A stretch of 64,000 bases of DNA from Warburgia ugandensis. Its lineage: Eukaryota > Streptophyta > Magnoliopsida > Canellales > Canellaceae. Position numbers and translations under genes: made by a program. This document shows, in pieces, positions 35,338 to 46,068 of this stretch. The DNA is taken from NCBI GenBank assembly GCA_035236585.1, contig CP141127.1:68305495-68369494 (forward strand), written 5' to 3'. Below the pieces are notes generated by a model. That model was not told the DNA's origin. It saw only the letters and a list, made by a program, of their open reading frames with translations, and did not search any database. How positions within the stretch are numbered: position 1 is the stretch's first letter; each line of letters opens with the position of its first letter.

Positions 35338-35707
35338 CCAAGTTTTTCGCACCATTACTACGGAACCACTAAGGATTTGTATTGGATCTTAATTTGGATT
35401 ATCTACTCTAGTCTAGGTTTAGGTTGCATCATATTAGGATTTTTCAACATTTTTTTGCATATATTGTTAATTTCTCACAAATTGTCCAAATCTTGCTTGT
35501 TTTTGTGAGAGGAGATTTCTACAAAGGAGTGGCTGTGATCTTGTGGGACAAAGCTTCATCAACTTTTATTGCTTTCCTATATTAGGTTTTTCTACTTTTT
35601 AAGTGAACTTAGAGTGCGGCCCCATTGAAATTTGTACTTTATTATTCTAAATGGGTTGTATTAATATATGGCAAGTGTGAGGTATGGTAATCCACACATG
35701 TTCATCA
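35338..35707 (+). other. Internal stub after the Athila/Tat-like LTR with decayed primer-binding site
   Basis: It begins CCAAGTTTTTCGCACC. In Athila/Tat-type elements this place reads CAAGTTTTTGGCGCCGTTGCCGGGG, a known plant gypsy primer-site region; here 35347-35363 keeps 10 of 17 bases, most losses being G to A or C to T. The stub ends where the next element is inserted (TSD at 35708). No gag motif is readable. Confidence 0.6.
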
Positions 35708-35712
35708 TAAAT

Positions 35713-37275
35713 TGTGACGACCCGGGTTTTCCCATGCATTTTTAAATGCAATATCTAATTCCTAAGGCGGGATGCATCCCTATTTGAAAACCATTTTATA
35801 AAAACCATGCAATGCAGCAGAAAACCTTTAGTTTTAAACTCATTTTGAAAATCCCGAGTGTCATTTGCTTTCACAACAACCAAGGTAGTTTTTGAAAAGC
35901 TTTAGAAATCATATGTGTTTATCCCCAGATCTATCTAGTCACAGCACACAGCCCAACTGTAAATAAATACAAATACATGTCCAAAGGGTTGAGAATTTAC
36001 TTACATGTATAATTGTTTCCTTTTTGATTCACTTGCTCGTAGCACTAACATAGATGTCCTCTACTCGTAGATGGAATTATTCTGAAAAATGTTAAGGATA
36101 GGGTGAGTATATACTATACTCAGTAGGAGTCTATTGCTACTAGTTTTGCAATGCATGCTATGTTTAAAATCATGTGTATGTTCGAACAATCATGTTCAAT
36201 ATCGATATTAAAAACCACTGCCAAATCGAAATACTGAAGACTTAAAGAAATATCATAATCCAAGTCAAAAGTATCATATATCATAAACATAATGATATGC
36301 ATCAGATGCTCAACTGAATCCAACTCATGGATATATGGTATGGTATGGTCGACCAACCTCATATCATGCCATATGCAATGCCAGAATGCTAGCATGTTGC
36401 ACATCAGTAGCATGAGCCCCAACGGGTGCATCTGCAGACGCGCTAGATTTCCTGCCTGGTTTTTCATTTTGCGTGCACGTCCACGGACGTGCCCGTTTGG
36501 TTCTCTCAACGCGGACGACGTGTTTAGTTCTGTCTAGAACGTTTCGTTCGTTGGGGGACCGGGGCATCCTCGAGACGCCCTAGTTTGACCCTGTCGAACC
36601 AGTGCAGCCCAAGGATCGTCCCTGGGTCCTTGGTGACTCTCCAGGGCCCATTTTTGCATGATTTTTCACACAAAAACTTAGGGAAACTGAGCCTAGGACT
36701 AATGTGAAGACGGGTTTTGAGGGATCTTGGGCATACTTGGCTCGTTGCTGGGTTTCTCTCCACATTTATCCTCTTGGTTGCTTCTCCAAAACGGGTTTTT
36801 CTCAAGCTTTTGGGCTGCCATTAGAGGCGCCCAAGAGCTCTATTTATAGAGCTAGAAGAGGGTTCTGGAGGGGGCTCTCATTGCCCTTGAATGGCGGTGG
36901 AGAAACCTCCAGAATGGCGGTGATTTCTCCTCTAATCACCGTCGTTCTAGAACCTTCTAGGAGGTTGAAGATGAGGGGTGCCCGTATCAAAACAGGCCCC
37001 TGTGTTTTGCAGGCTAAATCCTTTTTTTAGTGAAAATTACATTTTTGCCCCTGAACTTCAAAGGGCCATAACTTGTCATTTTAACTCCGTTTTGGGTGAT
37101 TTTGGTCTTGTTGGATTCCTTTTTTCGAGACGTACCTAATGGTACCATTTTTAGGACCAAATTTCTGGGTTTAGTTAGGGTGAATAGTAAAATGACCAAA
37201 ATACCCTTATTTCCAAAAAGTGAACTTTTCATTGCTAACTTGGGATTTAAATGTTACAAAATTGGAGTCATTACA
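35713..37275 (-). repeat. 3' LTR of the non-autonomous element, with about 1 kb deleted
   Basis: It starts TGTGACGACCCGGG and ends GGAGTCATTACA. Against its partner at 43402-46061 it lacks roughly 1.04 kb: at about 36380 the text jumps from catatgcaatg to ccagaatgct, positions that correspond to about 44065 and 45103 in the partner. It keeps the GC-rich block (36420-36560) and the TATA-like site at 36841-36848. Confidence 0.9.
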
Positions 37276-37290
37276 TTATTACCCCCTTAA
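37276..37290 (-). other. Polypurine tract of the non-autonomous element
   Basis: The minus strand reads TTAAGGGGGTAATAA directly before the 3' LTR start TGTAATGACTCC, closely like the tract at 14309-14322. Confidence 0.8.
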
Positions 37291-37879
37291 AATAATTTTG
37301 TCCTCAAAATTCCATAAATTATCATCTTCCTGGTATTTGTCTCTTAGATAACTTCTTGGTGAATGCATTCTCCCCCTTGGGAATCAAATCTAGGCTCATC
37401 CTCAATTTATCATTCCTATTGTTCCTCCTACAAGGCCTCACCTATAAGGGCCGCTTTTGCTATGTACTCTGATGCATACTCTCATATGTGCCAGTTTAAC
37501 AATACCGATTTCTAGCGGTACTTCATCTATCTCGAAATCCTTAGATTCCTATACTTATCTCATCATGTATAGGATAGTCTCCTCGTAAGATCATGCTTCT
37601 TTATTCATGTATAAATTACTCCATACTTCTTTGAGATCATATTATCTTATTTCTCCTATTTTGGATATCATAGGATAATCTTTTCATCTAGTGATCTCTT
37701 TCATCATCCACAAGTCCAAAAAGTTACCTTCTTTCTATTGTGTCTAACTTTGCTTCTTACCTTTTTTATATTTGTCTCCAAGATATTTCAATAACTGATA
37801 TGGTATCATGTGCTCTATAGCCAAACTTCCTACTTAACTTTGAATTTCAACTGTCTATCGTTTTCCATATGTGACTTGA
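37291..37879 (-). other. Internal region of the non-autonomous element, left part
   Basis: About 0.6 kb of T/C-rich sequence without ORFs. A stretch at 37457-37490 (cttttgctatgtactctgat) resembles one that recurs near the polypurine-like zone of every array unit (cttttgctgcatactctgat), a sign of common ancestry between this internal region and that of the array. Confidence 0.6.
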
Positions 37880-40543
37880 TGTGACGACCCGGGTTTTCTC
37901 ATGCATTTTTAAATGAAAATTTTTAATTCCTAAGGCGGGATCCCGTTTTTAAAAAAAAAAAACAATGCAGTGCAATAGAAAAATCTTTTAGTTTTAAACT
38001 CATTTTGAAAACCCCGAGTGTCATTTACTTTCACAACAACCAAGGTAGTTTTTGAAAAGCTTTAGAAATCATAAGTGTTTTTCCCCAGATCTATCCGATA
38101 CAAAGACACAAATTTAACTGTAATTAAATACAAATACATGTCCAAAGGATTGAGAATTTACTTACATGTATAATTGTTTCCTTTTTGATTCACTTGCTCG
38201 TAGCACTAACATAGATGTCCTCTACTCGTGGATGGAATTATCCTGAAAAATGTTAAGGATAGGGTAAGTATATACTATACTCAGTAGGAGTCTATCACTA
38301 CTAGTTTTACAATGCATGCTATGTTTAAAATCATGTGCTCATAAAAACATATGCATGTTCGAATAATCATGCTCAATATCGATATTAAAAACCACTGTCA
38401 AACCGGAATACTGACGACTTAAAGAAATATCATAATCCAAGTCGAAAGTATCATATATCATAAACATAAAGATATGCATTAGATGCTCAACTGAATCCAA
38501 CTCATGGATATGTGGAATGGTATGGTTGATCAACCTCATATCATGCCATATGCAATGCAAATAAGTCCACAAAACCATAGGTTCCAATTATGCCCACGAC
38601 GTGGCTGCCGTGTGGTCCACGGGTACCTGAGGACACAGCGTCATAGCCTCCATGGGGCATATGACACATCGACTCACTGCCGTGACACCAGTGGTAGCCT
38701 CCTGTACCACATGCAGTCGATGTAGGGACATGCCCTTTTTGGGCGTGGTACCCATCCACCTAATAGTGGTAGAGGCTAGAGGCTAGAGGCCAACCCAAAC
38801 TTCTCGGCATAGCGCCCACGAGCTTATCAGCCCAAATCATAATCCGATCAAACAAGCGAAAACCTCTCTTTTTTTAAAACCTGTCCTCTTCGGGTCCCTC
38901 ACAACTGCCTGGCCCTTGGCACTCCAGCGTCTATTGGTAACCCTCAAGGACATGCAATTTTTGCAAGAACTTAATGCTCACAAATCATGCAATGTATGCA
39001 ATAGTTTGAAAACATATCTATGCATAATGTATATGCAATTATTTACAAAACATGTCTATGCATAAAGCATTTATCACATGCATGCTGAATTAAGTCATGC
39101 TAAACAAGTCATATACTTAAAACATGTATTCGCAAAACAATCATAATTCTTTTAAAAGAATCTAGTAGCGATAGAGCACCTACCTGGCTAGGTCGCGCTA
39201 ACCCCTTTGTCCTCGTATGCTCCTGAACATGGTTTGGGGAATCAAGGTTAGTTTAGCCTATCTTTTATGGGTTTTAGAGTGGTTGGTCTTATTACTTAGG
39301 CATTAAGGGTCCATTGTTATGCCTATGGGTGTCCTAAGGTCCTAATTGGGCCTTGGTATCCTCAGTTTTCCAAAGGTCTAGCGACTACGCGCCACCATCC
39401 TATTCTAAGGATCATGCCCACCTTTGATTGGGCCTTGATTAGGGATTTTATAGTTTGGGTGTGTCCGCGTCATTGACACAGACACAACGCCTTTTGCAGC
39501 GCCTCAATCGAAGCTCTAGATCTCAAGTTATAAGCTTTTTAGTGTCACATATACATAAGGACCTTAAGAGTGAAAAGCGGAATGCTAGCGCGCTGCGCGT
39601 CAGCGTCAGCGTCATGCCCCCCTCTATTCTTAAGAAGCGAAAAATCTTGAATTGTTAGCACGCTACACGTCTGCGGCATGCGCCTCAGCGGGTGCGTCTA
39701 CAGATGCACTGAACTTTCCTCCCGGTTTTTCATTTTGTAGGCGCGTCCACGGACGCGCCCGTTTGGTTCTCTTCGGACGCTATCGACGAGTCTTGTGCGG
39801 TAAGGAGCGTTTCGCTCGTTTAGGGGACCGGGGCATCCTCAGGACACCCTGGTTCGACCCTGTCAAACCAATGCGGCCCAAGGAACGTCCCTGGGTCCTT
39901 GGTGACTCTCCAAGGTTCTATTTTGCATGATTTTTCATGCAAAAACTTAAGGAAAATGATCCTAGGACTACTGTGAAGATGGGTTTTGAGGGATCTTGGG
40001 CATACCTGGCTTGTTGCTGGGTTTTTCTCCTCATTTCCCCTCTTGGTTGCTTCTCTAAAATGGGTTTTCTTCAAGCTTTTGGGCTGCCATTGGAGGCGCC
40101 CAATAGCTGTATTTATAGAGCTAAAAGAGGGTTCTGGAGGTGGCTCTCACCGCCCTTGAATGGCAGTGGAGAAACCTCCAGAATGGCGGTGATTTCTCCT
40201 CCAATCACAGCGTTCTAAAACTCTCTAGGAGGTTGAAGATGAAGGGTGCCCGTATCAAAACGGCTCCCTGTGTTTTGCAGGCTAAATCCGTTTTTTATAA
40301 AAATTACATTTTCCCCCTTGAACTTCAAAGGGCCATAACTTGCTCATTTTAACTCCGTTTTGGGTGATTTTGGTCTTATTGGATTCCATTCTCTGAGACG
40401 CACCTAATGGTACCATTTTTAGGACGAAATCTCTAGGGTCAGTCAAGGTGACTAGTGAAATGAGCAAAATGCCCTTATCTACAAAAACTGAACTTTTCAT
40501 TGCTAACTTGGGATTTTAATGTTACAAAATTGGAGTCATTACA
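37880..40543 (-). mobile_element. Solo LTR, Tekay-type (2664 bp), nested in the non-autonomous element
   Basis: It starts TGTGACGACCCGGG and ends GGAGTCATTACA, with a perfect five-base duplication CTTGA at 37875-37879 and 40544-40548. It has the full LTR layout: accccgagtgtcattt, actcagtaggagtctatc, ggtacccatccacc, GC-rich block at about 39590-39900, TATA-like site at 40110-40117 and the gggtgcccgtatcaaaacgg block. With no second LTR it is a recombination product. It is close in sequence to the LTRs of its host element, so the same subfamily inserted into itself. Confidence 0.93.
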
Positions 40544-40548
40544 CTTGA

Positions 40549-43387
40549 TTTCCTCGACCAAGGTTACATTCAAAATAAGATCATGAAATCCAATTAGTAG
40601 CATCTTCCATCGAGGACCTTATCACATACTGAAAGTAAAATGTCCTAACCCTAAATCCATTTTCATAATTATTGAATTCATTAAATGCTTTCCTCTATTT
40701 TATCCAACCTCAAGTCAATTCATCATCATGGGTCAAATGTTCTTGTCCAGAGGCTTTATCTCACTATTCACATCAATTTGTCCTTAGGATTTTCAATAAT
40801 GTTTCCATTTATGTAAAGCAAAAAGCCTCTTATTCATAACCGAGTACCCTTACTAGGTCATGGTTGAATCCTTTGTCATCATTCTCTTTGTCCTTTCTTT
40901 GTTTAATGATTTTCTTCGTATCCTTTCAGTCCAAAAGTTCTATACTCAATTTAGTAGGGTTAGTCCTTAAGAAATTCCTTCAATTGATTTTTCGTACTTA
41001 GTATATGCTCATAATAACTAACCTTTTGTCTAAAGGCAACGTAACATCAAATCTTACCTTATAATATGCTGGCCGCCTCAACTTTCTCCTTCCATTCCCT
41101 ATATCAATGTGTTGTTCAATCTTTTACCAAGGCTTTATTGTTAATCATGCAGTCTATATTGTCAGGAGGTATCCTCATAAATAGTGATTTTCTCAATTGC
41201 TCAAATTTTATCCTTCAAGTGCCTCCTCATACTTAGCTTATAATAGCAGTTCTCGTTCAATAACTACTTCATCAAGTTATGCTGAAGCTATTAAATCAAC
41301 AAGTTTAACAACACTCAGGTAAGCATAAAATATATATATATTTTTAGACATAGAAGGACTTTATTTGATTAACTTGTGATCTCTTTCCAGATATATCTAT
41401 GTCATAAGCTCAAAGGTCTCTAAAGTGATCAATACTTATTTGCCTTTCCTTTCGATCCAAGTCAACAGTATTTTTCAGACCCAAAGTAATTTCTATGGTT
41501 TGCCATGGTGTCTATTCAGGTTTGGAAAAATCTGTCTCATTGGTTTAGATCACTTCCTATTTTAGTTGCTACTGTCCTCATCGTACTCGTAGCTCCTTCA
41601 TAATGTGGCCTAATCTACTAACCTCATAGCCTTAAATGACTTATTCTAACAAGTACTTCTTTTAGGGAAAACTCAGAATATTACTTCAAGTTTATAACTT
41701 CAACTACTGTCTAATAGATACTAACATATTTGAATAAATACGGTGGGATACCCTTATTTGGTCAACAATATTTTAAAAGTAATGACTAGATAATGATCTT
41801 AAGATTGTTGCTCTTCCAATCTATGATAGCAAGGCCTCAATTTGATCCTTGATGGTACCCTACTTGCTAAATTGACAAGTCATTGTTCCCGGTTTAATTC
41901 CTTTTTCAATATAACTTTATTTACTCATGTAGTGGCAAGGTGAGATATCACCAATTTTTCCTTTTTTATGGATTATATCCATTGGTGTTCCCCATAAGCT
42001 AATGAATCCGATAAGAATCTAATTGTAATAATTGATATTAAACCATTTGTAGAATTTAATTTAATTTTTATTTTTTTTTAATTGGTCACCATTCTTCTTT
42101 GAAAATTTCTTGTCACATAATCTCCTGAAATTCGATACTCTACTCAAAGTCTTAAACCCCATATGCTTCCTCTCTTTTATACTCTTTTACAATAAGATCA
42201 TCAACTCACCTAGTATTATTCCTTTGCATTTCTTTGATCTTCCTTCCTATAGGATTCAAAATGTTAGAATTGTATGTATCTTCATAGAGTCATGATCTTC
42301 TTCTTTTGATTGTTCAATATTCATCGAATACTTATAGTTACATCTCTATCTCTTTCTCTCTCTTTTTTCAACATCCTCATTTCGTCTACCTAGATCAATG
42401 TCTCCATATGCTTTGTTGCATATAATTGATACTTCATCATAAACTGAATGCTTCTCAGAAATTCTAAACTGTCTTAAGATCATTGAAATCCTCAATTGCC
42501 TATAGCCTCAATAAAATTCATACAATGTCTTAATAATGGTATTGATGTTTTGGTCATGCTATACTTTTCTTACAAGTTCAGGTTAGGATCAATCTCTTAT
42601 CATAGATCTATCATCCCCAATATTATCGTAAAAAATCTTTTGATAACTCGATCGAATTCATTTCCTTATCATATTCGTGTTATGTTCCTCTTATTCACAT
42701 AATCTATCAATTGTATACCTCTTCTGATTTGCTCCATAATTCTTACGTAATTATTTTTCAATAGCATTTTACTCTCCTAAATATTATCCAAAATTGAGCT
42801 AAATCCTTCAAGATCCATACCTTTGTGACCTAGTTCGAGTCACTGTTATTTCCTAATATCATCTTGCATTCTCATCCCTCTTAGATTATCATCAAAATCA
42901 TCTCAAAGTCTATCTTTTAAATCCCTTATCATACTCATATCATATCCCTTGTGATAGTCTACTCATATTCTGATATTCTTTATGATGGAAAGATAGCCAC
43001 CTAGGTTCTTCAATTTTCTCACCTTTGATGAGATTACTTTATTGCAAGTCAACACTATCTACTAACAAGTCCATTAATCATCTTCATTCATTCATTCTCA
43101 TCATAATATGATCCTTATATGAGATTTCATCTTTGCACCACAGCACAACAATTCTTATTTCCTATGATTTTGATAGGATTTAAGCAATCTAATATCTAAG
43201 TATTTGCTAGGACTATCTCCTTTTTCACCTATGTGTTTATGGTGAAATGCCTTGAGCATTAATATTGTAATCTTCAAATAGAAGTAGTCATCTCTACTAC
43301 TTCAATTTTATTTTTTTTTTTTCTTGATTTTCTCTATTGTCTATGACCCTTGGACATGCTGGACTAGCTGTGAAAGGATAAAACTGG
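40549..43387 (-). other. Internal region of the non-autonomous element, right part
   Basis: About 2.8 kb, T/C-rich on the plus strand (A/G-rich in element sense), like many untranslated leaders. The ORFs at 42110-42295 and 42496-42702 are short, motif-free and on the opposite strand to the element. I looked for RT, integrase and zinc-knuckle motifs on both strands and saw none; extreme decay of old coding sequence cannot be excluded. Confidence 0.6.
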
Positions 43388-43399
43388 GCTCTGATACCA
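43388..43399 (-). other. Primer-binding site for initiator tRNA-Met (non-autonomous element)
   Basis: The minus strand reads TGGTATCAGAGC, intact, two bases after the 5' LTR end, identical in sequence and spacing to 18886-18897. Confidence 0.93.
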
Positions 43400-43401
43400 A
43401 C

Positions 43402-46061
43402 TGTGATGACCCGGGTTTTCCCATGCATTTTAAAATGCAATATCTAATTCCTAAGGCGGGATGCATCCCTATTTGAAAACCATTTTATAAAAACCATGCA
43501 ATGTAGTAGAAAAACTTTAGTCTTAAACATATTTTGGAAACCCCGAGTGTCATTTGCTTTCACAACAACCAAGGTAGTTTTTGAAAAGCTTTAGAAATCA
43601 TAAGTGTTTTTCCCCAGATCTATCCAGTTACAGCACACAGCCCAATTGTAAATAAATACAAATACATGTCCAAAGGGTTGAGAATTTACTTACATGTATA
43701 ATTGTTTCCTTTTTGATTCACTTGCTCATAGCACTAACATAGATATCCTCTACTCGTAGATGGAATTATCCTAAAAAATTTTAGGATAGGGTGAGTATAT
43801 ACTATACTCAGTAGGAGTCTATCACTACTAGTTTTGCAATGCATGCTATGTTTAAAATCATGTGTATGTTCGAACAATCATGTTCAATATCGATATTAAA
43901 AACCACTGCCAAACCGGAATACTAAAGACTTAAAGAAATATCATAATCCAAGTCAAAAGTATCATATATCATAAACATAATGATATGCATCAGATGCTCA
44001 ACTGAATCCAACTCATGGATATCTGGTATGGTATGGTCGACCAACCTCATATCATGCCATATGCAAATAAGTCCATGAAACCATAGGGTCCAACTATGCC
44101 CATGACCTCGCCGCTGTGTGGTCCCCAGGTACCTGAGGACACTCGGTCATAGCCTCAATGGGGCCTATGACATGTCGACCCAATGCCATGACACCAGTGG
44201 TAGCCCCCTGTACCACATGCAGTCGACGTAGGGACGTTGCCCTTTTTGGGCATGGTACCCATCCACCTAATAGTGGTAGAGGCTGGAGGCCAACCCAAAC
44301 CTCTCGGCATAGCGCCCATGAGCTTATCAGCCCAAATCATAATTAGATCAAACACGGGAAAAATCTCTTTTTCAAAACCTGTCCTCTTTGGGTCCCTCAC
44401 AACTGCCTGGCCCTCACAATTGCCTACCCAGTGTCTTTTGGGCACTCCAGCATCTTTTGGTAACCCTCAAGGACATGCAGTCTGTCGAAAACTCAATGTT
44501 TCACAAATCATACAATGTTTGCAATTGTTTGCAAAACATATCTATGCATAATGTATATGCAATTATTTACAAAACATGTCTATGCATAAAGAATTTATCA
44601 TATGTATGCTGAATTAAGTCATGCTAAACAAGTCATATACTTAAAACGTGTATTCTCAAAACAATCATGGTTCTTTTAAAAAAGTCTAGTAGCGATAGAG
44701 CACCTACGTGGCTAGGTCGCGCTAACTCCTTTGTCCTCGTATGCTCCTAAACATGGTTTGGGGAATCAAGGTTAGTTTGGCCTATCTTTTATAGGTTTTA
44801 GAGTGGTTGGTCTTATTACTTAGGCATTAAGGGTTCATCCCCATGCCTATGGGTGTCCTAAGGTCCTAATTGGGCCTTGGTATCATCAGTTTTCCAAAGG
44901 TCTAGCAGCCACGCGACACCATCCTATTCTAAGGGTCATTCCCACCTTTGATTAGGTCTTAATTAGGGATTTTATAGTTTTTGTGTGTCCATGTTGTCGA
45001 CACGGACACAATGCCTTTTGCGGCGCCTCAATCGGAGCTCTATATCTCAAGTTATAAGACTTTTAGTATCACATGTACATAAGGGCCTTTAAGAGGTGAA
45101 AATCCAGAATGCTTGCGCGCTGCGCGTCAGCGGCATGCACCCCAGTGGGTTTTAAGAAGTGGAATTCCCAGAACACTACCGCGTTGCGTCAGCAGCATGC
45201 GCCCAACGGGCGCATCTGCAGACACGCTGGATTTCCCGCTCTGTTTTTCATTTTTGCGGGCGCATCCACGGACGCACCCGTTTGGTTCTCTCAATGCGGA
45301 TGACATATTTCGTTCCATTTGGAACGTTTCATTTGTTGGGGGACTGGGGTGTCCTCGGGATGCCCTGGTTCAACCCTGTTGAACCAGTGCAGCTCAAGGA
45401 TCATCCCTGGGTCCTTTGTGACTCTCCAGGGCCCGTTTTTGCATGATTTTTCATGCAAAAACATAGGGAAACTAAGTCTAGGACTAATGTTAAGACGGGT
45501 TTTGAGGGATCTTGGGCATACCTGGCTCGTTGCTGGGTTTTTCTCCACGTTTCTCCTCTTGGTTGCTTCTCCAAAACGGGTTTTTCTCAAGCTTTTGGGC
45601 TGCCATTAGAGGCGCCCAAGAGCTCTATTTATAGAGCTATAAGAGGGTTCTAGAGGGGGCTCTCACTGCCCTTGAATGGCGGTGGAGAAACCTCTAGAAT
45701 GGCGGTGATTTCTCCTCCAATCACCGCTGTTCTAGAACCCTCTAGGAGGTTGAAGATGAGGGGTGCCCGTATCAAAACGGGCCCCTATGTTTTGCAGGCT
45801 AAATCCATTTTTTAGTGAAAATTATATTTTTGCCCCTGAACTTCAAAGGGCCATAACTTGCTCATTTTAACTCCGTTTTGGGTGATTTTGGTCTTGTTGG
45901 ATTCCTTTTTCGGAGACGCACCTAATGGTACCATTTTTAGGACCAAATTTCAGGGTTTAGTCAGGGTGAATAGTGAAATGACCAAAATACCCTTATTTCG
46001 TAAAAGTAAACTTTTCATTGCTAACTTGGGATTTAAATGTTACAAAATTGAAGTCATTACG
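43402..46061 (-). repeat. 5' LTR of the non-autonomous element (2660 bp)
   Basis: It starts TGTGATGACCCGGG and ends AAGTCATTACG. It is complete, with the GC-rich block at about 45105-45345, TATA-like site at 45626-45633, and gggtgcccgtatcaaaacgg near 45760. The last base differs from the canonical CA end, but the adjacent TAAAT duplication fixes the boundary. ORFs over the GC-rich block (45109-45609) lack protein motifs. Confidence 0.92.
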
Positions 46062-46068
46062 TAAATGG

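Larger units (their letters stand above)
35713..46061 (-). mobile_element. Non-autonomous LTR retrotransposon without coding capacity, containing a nested solo LTR
   Basis: The LTRs are at 35713-37275 and 43402-46061, the polypurine tract at 37276-37290 and the iMet primer site at 43388-43399. The flanking duplication is TAAAT (35708-35712 and 46062-46066). Without the nested solo LTR (37880-40543 and one TSD copy), about 3.45 kb of internal DNA remains, and I find no gag, RT or integrase motif in any frame. It keeps all cis signals for reverse transcription and shares LTR ends with the coding element at 12-21.6 kb, so mobilisation by proteins of such relatives is likely. The right LTR ends ATTACG instead of ATTACA, a single mutation next to an intact duplication. 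Confidence 0.85.
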
